64,000 nt of DNA. Source: Carposina sasakii (taxonomy: Eukaryota > Arthropoda > Insecta > Lepidoptera > Carposinidae). Each line of letters begins with the position of its first letter. Within the stretch, counting starts at the first letter, position 1. The notes under the pieces are model-generated. The model made no database searches. It was not told the DNA's origin and saw nothing but the letters and a program-made list of their open reading frames with translations. Positions 24,101-38,200 of the stretch are shown here, in pieces. The stretch is from contig CP053160.1 in assembly GCA_014607495.2 (NCBI GenBank), forward strand, positions 2,046,001 to 2,110,000, written 5' to 3'. The translations under genes were made by a program, and so were the position numbers.

Positions 24101-27100
24101 GTCGTATCGTCGCCACAATGTAGTGCAACAACGATATCCGTTTATCCGTCGACTTGGTATCCATTAGCGTATCCAAAGACTGCAGCTTAAACCCATAAGC
24201 TGGCCCTCGTTTACTGCTATTCAAATAGTTACCAAACGCCAGAATTATTTCTAGAACGTTCCGTAACTTATTCGATGATTTTACCGAGGACGACCCCGAT
24301 ATAATGGCGTGTATTTGAGGAGTTATTAGGTGAATGTTATCAAAGAAGTTGCCCATATAGCTCATAATGGTCAGTTTGGCTGAAATTCGTTCGACTTTGG
24401 CTAGCTGCATCAAGAATTTGTCTTCTTCGGTAAGTAGATTGATCGGCTTCTTTTCAGCTACGTATTCTTTATAGGCTTTCTGTTCAGCTTCAGTCGGTAC
24501 CATACGTTGGAGTATTTCCACGTTCTCCAGAGGCATACTCTTGAGATCTAGACTGTTGATGGCCTGGATTACTTTCTCGACGGGCGTGTCGAGCTTTCTT
24601 CGCGATATCGCTGGAATAGAACGCGTTATGTAAGAATCAAACTATTAACTATTTTTTGGTTGGGTTGGTATTTGTAAAGGATAGAACCAGAAAATGAAAA
24701 TAAAACAATGTCCATGCGTTTATATGGTATTTAATTTAGAATATTTATACCGAATATGTAGCTAATTAAATTAAAAGTTACAAATTAACTAATAGCGGCA
24801 CTTATTTACTATTTTCACCAATCAATATTTTGCATTGTTTACTCATTAATGTTCCGCATAGTTAACTCACTGACGTCTCGTTATTTACTCACCGATGTCC
24901 AGCATATTTTACTCACCAATATCTATAACTTCGACTCACCGATATCCACAGATTCGACTCACTAATATTCATGTTTTCGACTCACCGATTTCCAGTTTCG
25001 ACTCACTAATATTCATAGCTTCGACTCACCGATATCCATAGTTTCGACTCACTAATATTCATAGCTTCGACTTACCGATATCCATAGTTTCGACTCATTA
25101 ATATTCATAGTTTCGACTTACCGATTTCCAACACCCGCAGTACCCGCAGTACGCACTCACCGATGTTCCTGAGCCGCGTGTGCTCCAGCAGTGACTCGGT
25201 GTCTGGCTTGCGGAAGCGCTTGCTCGGGAAGGAGGCGAGCGAGTCTGTGTCTGCGCGTGCGCAGGCGCTCGCACCGCCGATGCGGAACCGTTCCTCGAAC
25301 TCGGAGAAGTTGATCCGTCGCCGCGGACGCTCCTCGTCTAGTTCGTTGAATATTGTGCCGCGGACCTGTAATTTAAATGTTCGAATTATCGCACAGCCTC
25401 GACTTAAAGTCGCCTGAGTTACGACCTCAGATAAGCGGCTAAGTAAAGGCATAGAAACGGAAAAACAGACAGAATATGTGATACAGATTTGCGCGGGCTA
25501 ATGGATTGGCGGTTTTAGAGTCAGTCTCGCCTGAGACACGAATGACTCGCCCTATTGCCTTAAGTGAAGTGAATGACTAAACGCAAGGCCGCCTCGGCGT
25601 GAACCGTCGGGTGTCAACCTTTTGCACAAAGTAACGTACGCACGCCATTCCAAACTAAATGACAATTAAACTATGTTAAACTACCCACGCTGGGGTTGTC
25701 GTTGTGTGGTTACCCTAACTACCTAGTCCTCACCTGATTAGGCTTCAAGGCGATCCAATTCAGCGTAGGCAGCTTATACTTGGTATCCACCTTCCTCTTG
25801 ATAGTCATGGCGTCCGTGTGATGCGGGGCGGGCATCATCCCGGGAGGCGGCGCGGGAGGCGCGGGCGCGGCGGGAGGCGGCGGCGGTGCGGGCGGTGCGG
25901 GAGGCGCGGGAGGCGGCGGCGGCGCGGCGGGCGGCGCGTGACCGTTGGACATGGGGGGAGGTGGGGGCGGGGACACGTGACCGTTCACTGTGGGGGGGTG
26001 GTTTGTTGTTGTGCCGTTTCCGTTGCCGTTGCCGTTGCAGAGCGCGTGCGTTGATATCGCTCCCACTGGGGATGTAATGTTGTTTGTTAGTGTTATGTTA
26101 GCTCTGTTTGTTTAGGTACTGAACCGATTTGAATTAATTTGGTACATATAGACGCGCAAAACGGCTGTGAAGGATTGAAATACATAGGGGATGAGCTAGA
26201 GGCTTAAAACTTTTTTTCTTTTGGTTACTCAGATAGATTTAATAAGCAGAAAGTCTAAAAAAAACCCTAAAGGGGCAAAAAGGGGATGAAGGAAAACTTT
26301 GTGTAACGCATGTAAATATATGTATAAGTAAATCTATACAAATATTATAAAGCCGAAGAGTGTTTGTTTGAAAGGGCTAATCTCAGGAACTACTGGTCCG
26401 ATTTGAAAAATTCTTTCAGTGTTAGATAGCCCATTTACCGAGGAAGGCTATAGACGGGTGCAGTGCCCGCACGATATACACGCGGACGAAGTAATGGGCG
26501 GCCGCTAGTCGGGTTTATGGGTTTATATGTGAGGTAAGTGAATATTAACTTATATACTAACTGGAGGATCCCCTGGGCAGCGTCTTGGTGAGGGTCTCGA
26601 GTTCCTGCACCTTGGACTCCAGCATGGACTGTCGGTTGCGGGAGTCTTGCTGCGCGCGCCGCAACGTTGATACCTGTTTCATACATACATACATACATAT
26701 AGTCAGGCTCATTATCCCCCAAAGAGGTTGGGCAGAAGTGTGCAAATTACACACCCACTATTCACCAGTTAGCCTATTGAGTCCCACGTGGTAAGGGTTG
26801 TGCCTACCGCCGCTTTTCGGGCACAAATACAACAATCTAGCGACCGGTAAAGAAACCAATAGGAAATGTTTACTTGTCATTCTAAATAGGTTTATTTAGC
26901 GCCGGAGCCTCGCTATTTAACAATAGCACCACGGGCAGGTGAGGTTGACTTTGGGTCCTAAGGTATTAGTCGAACCCACTACACCCTATTACATCAGATT
27001 AATATACTGTTAGCTGGAGACCACCATCGACTGGGCACATCACTTCCTAACACTACCTAACACTTTCGATAAGTGTAATAAATACATCAAAGGAACGCTG

Positions 27101-29197
27101 AGGGAGATTAGGGCACAAATACAACCATCTAGCTACCGATAAAGAATCCAATGGGAAATGTTTCCGAGTCATTCTAAAGGGGTATTATATATAGGTATAA
27201 GCTACCAGAGTCAAAGCTTCGTCCATTAAATAAAGTGTGAAATTAAATGAGATTTACATTGACCGACCACCAGAAAAAATAACATATAAACACAACTTAA
27301 CAAATCTTCAATTTTATAAGATTATAACATACCTCTTCAACGACTTGCCGTCTCGCTTCCGCCAACTGGTCCCGTTCTTGTCGCACCTGCGCCAGTTCCG
27401 ACTCGAGCGTCGCCAACTTCGCTATTGCCTCCCTTTCTAACGCGGCCAGACGTTCGTGCGCCTGAGTGGGATGGCAACAATAACACTTTTTAAAACAAGT
27501 TGCTGGTGAATACCGTAGGGCGAAATGACAGACAATATTATAATATTTAAAAAGCAATTTAAATTACTAACTTCTTGTTTAGAGATACGGTTTTTTAACT
27601 AAAAAAGAAACTTGTTATGTATCACTTCTTCTATAATATACTAGCGACCCGCCCCGGCTTCGCATGGGTGCAGTGCTGATACTATACATACATACATATG
27701 TGTAGTATCAGTAAACCTTCCTCGTGAAAAAAAACCGCATCAAAATCCGTTCCCTAGTTTGAAAGATCTAAGCATACATAGGGACGGACAGACAGCGACA
27801 GCTTTGTTTTATAATATGAAACAGACCCAACACATTACCCTATCATTTAAGAAAATTTTGTCCCAACCGGGACTCAAACCCAGTATCATTATAAACCCAG
27901 TAGAGGACTAGGCGTCTATGAGTCTCCTGACAGAATCATTGATGAACTGGCAACTTTTCACTGATTTTACATCTGGCCCTACTATACTAAACAAGGGTGT
28001 AGGATTTCTTTTACGATCCTGAAATACTTGCTACCCCAGTACAGCTATATAGCAGTGTGTATATTTATGTGTGTGTATGCTTCTCTTCCCGGGCATACTG
28101 TACAAGTCAGTAGAGGGACAAGAGGGTCTTGGTGTTTTGTAGGCGATGGGCTGACCACCTGTCACTACTAACCGAACTTGTACATCTCAACTATACCCTC
28201 AAAATTGGTCAGAAGTGACACCATGTGGTTCTATCGGCCCTTGGTACTCTGCCTACCCCGTAAGGGATAAAGGCGTGATTATATTATATATATATATACA
28301 GGGTGATTTTTGGTCGTCAACGTTCCCGAAAATTACGGAATCTCCTCATCATCACGATAATTTTTCTCCATGGAAGCATACCTGGGAAGTATCTGGTTTC
28401 CAAAATATTAGGGTCCAAAGTTGAGTAAATAGACTGCGTTTTTCTGCATAAATGCACATAGACGCGCGTAGCAGGATTTTTTCACGAAAAATAATTGATA
28501 TCTGTCTATAAAAAAACTAACATAAACACTACACTATAAATTTCGCACGATCAAGGAATTTTTTTTTTTTTTTTTTTAATTTTTTTTTCCCAGCATTTTT
28601 TTTGGCATAAACTTACTTTATTTCATGTATAGAATACGTACCCTTCGTTAAAGGTGGCCACAAAAAAACATCCTGAATATACAGGATGATTTTTGGTCGT
28701 CAACGTTCCCGAAAACTACGGAATCTCCTCATCATCACGATCATTTTTCTCCATGGAAGCATACCTGGGAAGTGTCTGGTTTCCAAAATATTAGGGTCCA
28801 AAGTTGAGTAAATAGACTGCGTTTTTCTGCATAAATGCACATAGACGCGCGTAGCAGGATTTTTTCACGAAAAATAATTAATATCTGTCTATAAAAAACT
28901 AAGTTTATGCCAAAAAAAATCCTGGGAAAAAAAAAAAAAATCCTTGATCGTGCGAAATTTATAGTGTCTAGTGTTTATGTTAGTTTTTTTATAGACAGAT
29001 ATTAATTATTTTTCGTGAAAAAATCCTGCTACGCGCGTCTATGTGCATTTATGCAGAAAAACGCAGTCTATTTACTCAACTTTGGACCCTAATATTTTGG
29101 AAACCAGACACTTCCCAGGTATGCTTCCATGGAGAAAAATGATCGTGATGATGAGGAGATTCCGTAGTTTTCGGGAACGTTGACGACCAAAATCATC

Positions 29198-29257
<60 letters not shown>

Positions 29258-32200
29258 GTATATATATTTATGTATGTATGTAAAGCAATTTCCAAAACTT
29301 TGGCAATATAAATTTCGAAAGAAACCATATTGGTGATGTACTCGTATGTATGTATGTAAAACTTACATGTCCCAATTCATCTTCAAGCTCGTTTACTTTC
29401 TCTAGCGCTGCAGTTTTGGTCTCGCTGTCCTCCATCAGAGCGGCCACGTCAAACACGTTGTCTAGATACGCCGATATTTGCACCTGCAGCCAAGACAATA
29501 TAGTTGTTTGTACATTAGGGCTTAAAACAGTCAGGGTTATTACAATATAATTTAAAAAGTGTTCAAGGTAAACATTGTCTATTTTTGACAGATAGACACA
29601 TATTTTGCTGTCAAATGTCATCTTTAAACATTGTTTAACTATACACGCGGTGTTGTAATAAGTATGTTTCATGGTTTGAATATAATATGTATACTTAATG
29701 TAGGTCCCCAAATAATCGTTACATAATTGTAAGTATTTATGTTTTTTTTACTTTCATATTCCGACATCGCTTACATGTGATGTCTCTTTCTATTTATATA
29801 ATAAATATTTCCTATCAAATAACCAACGCAAACACAAAAAACCATACAATGCAGGCAAAGAAGTGTTTTCCTGCAATTTTTTTTTTGTATAAACTTACTT
29901 ATTTGATGTATAATAGAGTATGTATGTACCCCTCGTAAACGGTAGCAAAGAAAAAACACTATACCTATATATACTCTATGAATGAGCATGAAGCTCCATC
30001 ATGTCTTGTACCTGCAAGTCCTCGCTCTCGCACATGCGCAGTCGCTCCAGATAGTCGTCGAGCTTGAGCGCCGTGAACTCGTACTGCAGGTGCACGCGGA
30101 AGTTCATGTCCTCCACTGAATGCACGATGATGTTCACGAACTGCATGCACGCCACCTGGGGTGCATGACAAACATGGCTAGTGATGTTACTATGGAAATC
30201 TAAATACACTGGAACATAAAATACGTTTGATACGGTCAAGGGCTGTTCGAAATTCCCCACCATTGGCTAGCCGATGGCACGTCACGGGGACGCGTTTGCC
30301 TGACAGCCAGTAGTAGTCAAAAAGATCGGTTAAAATTCGTTCGGACGGTCGCGCACGGGCCGCAAGAATTATTCAGTTTCTCGGTATTGAAACGGTGAAA
30401 ACGGACGAATGCGGGTCACGAAGTTAGCTGCATCACATTACACGGGGTCTTGGAGCAGTTTAACCGGGGGCCTGTCACAATCCAGGTGAGTCCTACCATT
30501 CTGGAGTACCATCCCAGCTTCCAAGGGCATTTATTAAACCAAATTTGAAATACTTACCTACATACATAATTGAGTGACAGAGCCCTGATAATACTAAACT
30601 AGACTCCAGCTCCCATATAGGCTAATTTTTTTGACAATTGTTAATGATGATCATTCATTGAGACTTAATTAAATGGAAGTGGTATAATGCCTTACCTAAA
30701 GAAAATTAGACAACACATACCTGAGACGACACAGGCCTGTAAAAGATTGCAAGTTCTAAAGCGACTCAAGTTTTTTTCATGATCATTTTAGCCATTAAGT
30801 CCACTGCTGAACATAGGCCTTCTCCTGGCTCCTTGCCCCTAGTACATGGTACAAAATCACATGAATTTCCGAGTCCTCCTACTTTTATAGGTCTGTACTA
30901 CTCACTCAATACTCACCATAAACTCAATATGGAAGGTATCGTAATTAATAAAGTAGTCCATCAGAGTGTGAAACCTCATCGGTTCTCCAATGACTTCTTT
31001 GAAGTTGTCGAAGGCTGACAGGATGATCTGATGACCTCCTTTGACGAGACAAATGGCCGCCAATAGTTCCAGAACTAGAGCTTTAGTTCGCAGCGAGTGA
31101 TGGACGAGGGACAGGGCTATGCTGTTGATGGCTTCTCGATGCTGGATTACCATGTTGAAACCATACTGGAAAAGAGAGAATAGTAAATTGGATTACTTCT
31201 TGTTTAAATGTCAGGTTTAATTACTATTATGCTATAAGTCTTGTAGCGAAGTCGTCTGTAGAGCATAGAGAGGATTGTAAAGTTTATAAGAAGGCGACCT
31301 ATACAAAAAATGTAACGGATCGCTGTCTGTACATGGAAGATATATGAGAAAAAATATTAGAGGAGACCTTTATCAACGCAATAGGACCCAAAACGATGAT
31401 TTTTGAATGTTTGTCTGTGCGTTTGTGCACGCTAATCTCAACTTCCCTCCCCTCCTGTCTAAAGCCTACCTTGTTAGTAATAGCTTGCATACACATAACG
31501 CACACATCGTCAGAAGCAGCCCCAGTATCATCTCCGCCCTTTACCTACAAGTCCTGTCTTTACCCACATCTGTTGTAAACCTACCTTGTTGTTCATAATG
31601 GCGCGCATGCACATAATGCAGACGTGTATATCGTCGGTGGCGGCGCCCATGTTGAGCCGGGCGGCGTGGCGGCTGCGGCGGCGCGCGGCGGCCGGGCTGG
31701 CGGCGCCCTCGGGCTCCGAGTCGGCGGAGCGCGCGCGCCGCCGCCACGCCGCCGACAGCGTGCTGTGCCCGTCCAGCGGTGCGCTGCAGTCTGAACTCGT
31801 GGTGTTAGCACCTGCGTGGATGACCGCCGTAATCTTATAGTGTGTCGAGAGTCCTAGATAGGCAAGAACAGCGCGCTGTGTAGTTTTTTGCAGCGATACC
31901 TTAATTTTACTCAAAATTGATATTACCTATACTTTCTCTTCTAGCACGATTTTATATACTCGTAGTTGATATATTTTGCTAAACTTGAAATAAATATATT
32001 GTAAGGTGCAGTATAGGCACGTCAGGTTACCCTTTAGTGTGAAAAATGGGTCAATAAGAAGCAACTAATTAATATCACAGAAAACTATCAAGTTGTTAGT
32101 TAATAATTAGTATAATTAAGGTTTAGCCCACAGTTCAGTCGTATTCTCTTGAGATTCTAACTCCTGGAGGAAGTGCAAAGAAGAAACAAGGAAGGAGGGT

Positions 32201-35200
32201 TTATTGGCAAGGTTGTTTTCAATGGATGGAGTAGACTAGCCCTCCTAGCATGACCACGCATCGTGGATATCGAATCATACGATATCGTATCGTCTCTATA
32301 CAAAATTCAACATGGCGGCTATATTTATCGTATTTGACACGCTAAATGTCGATAAATCGGTTTATCATATTGTATTTCGCAGGTCATGCTACTTGAGCAG
32401 GGGCTACACGGCGGAATATACGACATTATTTCATTAGCAACGTACCCTGATTAATGCCGTCGGAAGACTGGCTCCTGGCCAGCGCGATCCGCTGCTCGTG
32501 CCTCATCATGCTGAGCCGGAAGCTGAGGTAGTCAATCAGCACGTCAAGTCCCATATTCTGCTCGTTCAGGAATTCTCGCACCCATCTGGAATGATGTAGC
32601 AAGGTCCATCTTGATAGGAGTCGTAAAAAGACCAAGATTAGCCGGTCAATGAAAATACAGGACAATAATAAAGGGTTTCAAAACCCTACTTAGCGACAAC
32701 ACGAAGTGTTCAAGCTTAGATAATGTAATCGTTTCGCAACGATATTCATTGTAGTAAGATTACCAATAAATATGATTACGAACTTCTATAAATTCGATCG
32801 ACAAACGATGTACTCGTAAACCCCCAGTTAGATTCGGCGGAGCGAAGACCAAAGCTGTAAGTAGAACAGCTGACGAATCATATACGAGTATACCTATATA
32901 ACTATGACGTTCTCTAATTAGCATCTTAAAATCTTGTTATACTTACTCTATGTGATTCGTTCGTAATGATATCTCCAGATCCCTGAGCACCTGTGTCGAA
33001 GTTGAGTCGCCAACCATTTTTCTTTTCTGAAATTAAGAAAGAAAAAAATATGGTTTTAAAGTCCAAGGAGCTGTAGAATATCCTCGCTAAAATCTAAAGC
33101 TGGATAGGGTACCGACCAACGACGGAGTGTAATGTAACATTCGCAACGAGCATGTTACGATACGGCGTATACCAAAATCTAGGTAAAAGGGCTCACTGGT
33201 TCCCCGTAGTACCTATTGTCTGCATGAATGCTCGCCGTGTAACACCGCGTAACGTTGGTTAGCAGAACCTAATTTCACATAACCTATAACATTTCCACTA
33301 AGCTAGGGTTAGGTACTCCATCGTGGAAGTGAGATGTCGCCCTAGCTAGACTACTAATAGCGGTGTCTCGCTTTCACAATGGCTACTCCTCATAATTTCC
33401 ATTATGTACTGTGATGAATCAATCATACTCCGCCATCATTAATGCACGAAGGAGCTACTTTCTAAACATCTTGCTCTGCATACAGCATGTCCTTATATGC
33501 TAAGCAAGTAATTCCTTCCATATCACTCTCGCGTCGCAACGCCCACCGCGCTAGCTGTGTGGTCTAACTTCGTAACAATAAACGTTGTTAAAGCTCTTCA
33601 GCGATTGTAATGAATGTTATAGGGAGGCCGAGTGCTCGTATGCGTTTTGTTTTCATAGAGTAGGTACACTTAAGCTGTGGACTTCAGTATCGCTTCGTTC
33701 TATTGTGTCTAGCATAAACAAAACTTTCTATTTTTTTTTATTTCAATGCGCCTCATTGAATGAATTTATTGAACGTACATAATTAATGAATTAAGTCAAG
33801 CAGGATACATTATGCAGACGCTCGTGTGGTATCATAAAACAGTCGGGCAAAAAGTATCCACTCCGGGTGTCCCGCGCGTGTCATTTTATATGAAACTGCA
33901 CGGACATTTACATAATGCAGTTCGAGCATGTTCGTAAGCGCAGCAGTACGAATATAACCAATCATACACAACAAATAGTTCTCACATTTTTGTATGTATG
34001 TGCAAGATCCGGTCCATAAGTTTATTTCGTCCAAATTAAAGCTAGTCCAAATACACAATAGAATAGAATCATAAATTACAACCACGCTAACCTCACAAAG
34101 TCATATAATCAGAGTGGTGTTCAAAATGAGAGCAAAAATACGTCAAACTAGAGCTAAACTAGAATAGCATTTAGGTATATTAGAATGTACCTTTACTGAT
34201 GCTGGACTTAACTGGAAGCTGCATCTCCGTTTGTGCATGTCGAAAGAGTCGACTAAGGAACTTGTAGGCATTATGGTCGATTCCGGCAGTCACACTTAAA
34301 TCTAAACGTAAATTTAGTCCTACCTGTCCTTTTCTCTCTCAGCCATTTACGTTAAGAACGGAGAGAGATGAGAGACCTGACTAAGATTAGGTTTAGGGTT
34401 TAAGTGCGACTGTTGGAATTGAGCCTATACTCTAGCTCTAGCTAGCAACTTGTCACTGATAATTAAGGCGCCGCAGTGCTCCATAATAAAATTCAAAACG
34501 ATCATAGCCGGAGGCCGACTGAGGGAAGTTTATTTCCATACAGATATGATCGAAGACTAGACTTAAACTATAAGAGCGTAAGCGACAAAACATATTTTTG
34601 TGTTTTAGTGAAATCCTACACATTATTTTAAAAAAGTCTACTACACGTTTTTAGAGTGTTTTAGGACAAGTCTATTGATACAAAAATTAAGGATTAAGTC
34701 GCTCAGGTTTGCCTGTAAAATGAACGAATCGAATTTAAAAGAGGTAAGTATCTTTTACAAATCGAGTTTCTGCAATAACAAAAAGTAAGACAATAAAATG
34801 AAGAATTCGATTATATCAAAATTAGCTTTTTTTCTATGTATTGTAATAGCTAAGAAAAATCGACGTAACTAACACCAATTTCACCAATTCGTTGTCTTAA
34901 CATCTGTCGCCGCTATGTTAAACATGGGTGGCTGTGGAATTTCATACACGTATATACAGGATGATTTTTGGTCGTCAACGTTCCCGAAAACTACGGAATC
35001 TCCTCACCATCACGATCATTTTTCTCCATGGAAGCATACCTGGGAAGTGTCTGGTTCCCAAAATATTATGGTCCAAAGTTGAGTAAATAGACTGCGTTTT
35101 TCTGCATATATGCACATTGACGCGTGTGGCAAGATTTGTTCACGAGAAATAATTTATATCTGTCTATAAAAAAACTAGTATAAACACTGGACACTATAAA

Positions 35201-38200
35201 TTTCGCCCGATCAAGTAATAAAAAAAATCAAAAAAAGCCTTTTTTGGCATAAACTTACTTTATTTGATGTAGGGTGGCATCGAAAAAACACCTGTATAAA
35301 TCAAGATTAAAGCTACGTTTGTTTTCGAGTCATGGATGTATCTATCGCTGCTTAGAACCCACGACACAGACCTTATGGTCCTTAGTGTGGGACCTAATGT
35401 GGTGTAAAGTGTATGAATATTGATTTATTACATATACATACATACATATAATCACGCCTTTATCGATTACGGGGTAGGCAGAGCACCAAGGGCCGATAGA
35501 ACCACATGGTGCCACTTCTGACCAATTTTGAGGGTATAGTTAAGTGTACAAGTTCGGTTAGTAGTGACAGGTGGTCAGCCTACCGCCTACAAAACACCAA
35601 GACCCTCTTGTCCCTCTACTGACTTGTACAGTATGCCCGGGAAGAGAAGCAGCTGTAGTATTTATACGTTTTTTTTTTCACTCCCAGAGCAGCATAGAAT
35701 ATTAATCTCGCGTAAATACATACAATATGACACAATTAATAGTGCACAATGCGCATAGAGTACACTCTATACACATCTTCGCAGCATGAGTCAATTGAGC
35801 ACAATACCGTTTCATACTAGCATATGACCCGACCTTTACGATCTTACTCATGAGACCTGCCTGGAATAAATTATAGTCCGCATATTCAATTTGAAGGCTA
35901 GATGCAAACGGAGCCTTGTCACGTATGCCGAATTAATGTCATAATGAGATGATCTTAAGCATCTACTGATCAGTTTTAGGTCGTAAGCATGTTTATTTTT
36001 AACTAGTGGACGCCCGCGACTCCGTCCGCGTGGACTGCGGAAAAAACAAAATGTCGAAAATATTTTCCCGGGAAAAAAAGTAGCCTATATGTTAAGTGGG
36101 ACCTGTCACAATATATTCCTGAAAACTGCATCGAAATCTGCAGTTTCTGAGATTAGCGTGCACAAACATCGATCCGTTACAATTTTATTATATGTATGTA
36201 TAGATTTTGTTTTGTAACGTACAGTGATTGCTGAGCCAGGTTGTGTATACAAGTTTTATGTGACAATCTAGCTCAGATACTTATAAATGTGATTATTTTA
36301 CTCAAGTACTGATTGTTATGTGTTTTGTGTACCTAAATTAATAAATAAATAAATGACCTAGACCGGCTTCACTAAAGTACATCAGCTGCATCTCCTTCCG
36401 TGCATATCGTAAGGGTCCACTAATAAAGAACTAACTAAGGGGCGTTCTCACAAGTGACTTATCATTAATCTTTTACATTCTTCTTCGTGATTGATTATCC
36501 AGTTCTGGTTACCCCATTGAGCAATATGTATAAATCTAGCAATGAAGGATCTATGAATATGATAGGTCCTGGGTTCGAATCCCGGTAGGTGCAAACATTT
36601 ATATGATGAATATCAATGTTTGTTTCCGAGTCATAGATGTTTTTATACTTATCTATGTATTTATATACCGTTGCTTAGTACCCACGACACAAGACTTTAG
36701 GGATCTTAATGTGGGACTAGGCTAATGTGTTGTGTTTGTGTGAATATTTATTTATTTATTATTTATTTATGGATAAAAGAAATTGAGCAAAGAAAGAAAT
36801 TGAAAAACTTCCTCTCAAGCTCAAAATGCAACCAGCTGTTTAGGCTCTAGAAGCATGCCAAAGAAATAATAGATACATAGGTACCTTCACTCGAAAAACA
36901 TAACATTCCTTCTGACGCAGTCGGGTAAACATAATTTATGAGAGGCATAATATACCGCAGTGAATAACCCTATCGATATTGTCCTGTGAACCAATCTTCT
37001 ACTCGTACGTTGCAATTATTTTCTAAAGGAGACCACCAACGGATAATACACAGCATGGAATTTAATTAAAGACCTTACATACGAAGTACCGAGAAAAATA
37101 TTTATGTAAGACCGGATAGGCTACGGGTAAATCGAAAAGCGATATGTTTGGAATGCCTTTTTTATATTCACATCCGTTAGCCGTGTGAAAAAAACTAAAT
37201 ACGCAAATATTTTGTTGTCAGAATGGACTAGCAGGAATCAGCAATAAACTTTATTGAGAAACTTATATCACGTTCTTAATTAAAACTACACTTATTAAAT
37301 TAACTTTTTTGGTAATGGTAGAGGAGTCCTGTGGTGATGCGGGGCTTGACTAGAATATAGCTGCACCTCCTTTCGTTCTAGTAAGACTTTTTCGTTCTGC
37401 TTAGTACTTACTCAAAACGTGCAGTAGACATTAAAAATATGAACTATGCTAGACTTTAACCGTATTATTACAAATGAATTTAAATATTATGTTTTAATCT
37501 AAATATGCCCTAAATTTGACAGATGTGCCATACGTTTTGCTGTCAAATGTCATATTTAAACCGAGTCTAACTTTAGGCGCTCTTTTGTAATAACACCGTG
37601 AATATTCTATAATCAGTCATAAAATTCTCATTAGACAGGTGTGATGAACTCATGAGTCAGACCAACGTAATAGGTATTAAGTATTACACAACATCGCATT
37701 GGCATCTATTGGCATTCCTAGAGATCTTTCTCCTACACGAATTCTTTACCATTTTCGTCACAATAACGAAGATCATTATTTTAGGGCATTATCTTGCTAT
37801 ACTTAAGATCGAGATCAAATTCGCACTTCATTCATAGATCAAACTTTCTATGGTTTTCATTGTTTTATAAAAAATATTAATTTGTGGACTCAATGGGGTT
37901 TCTAAAAGCTTTCTTTTACGGTTGAATCTTAATAATATCTTATTCTTATCAGAATAAAAAATCTAAATCATACGTCATGTGTGCAAATGAGGTAGTAATA
38001 AGCCTTCAAAGTTAAGTGGGCAAGTACATTTTTCGAATGTGAAAATCACAACATCACATGTCCACCTGCATCATTTACAGTAACTTTTGTTTTGTGACCA
38101 TATTTATAAACGCAATATAGCTGTAGAACAAAAGTTCTTTTACGCGCATACAAGTTGCTTAAAGAGTGACGAAAGAGTCGTGGTAGCCGTTTGTATGGAG

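Noticed and set aside
24815..25130. Regularly spaced repeats that could suggest a CRISPR array
   Set aside because: The host is an insect, units are contiguous without unique spacers, and they derive from a splice site.
25818..26077. Arg/Gly-rich plus-strand frames
   Set aside because: Antisense to the proline-rich FH1 exon; GC-rich repeats leave every frame open.
31586..31840. GC-rich frames on both strands
   Set aside because: Shadows of Frl exon 4; only the minus frame joins exons 3 and 5 in phase.
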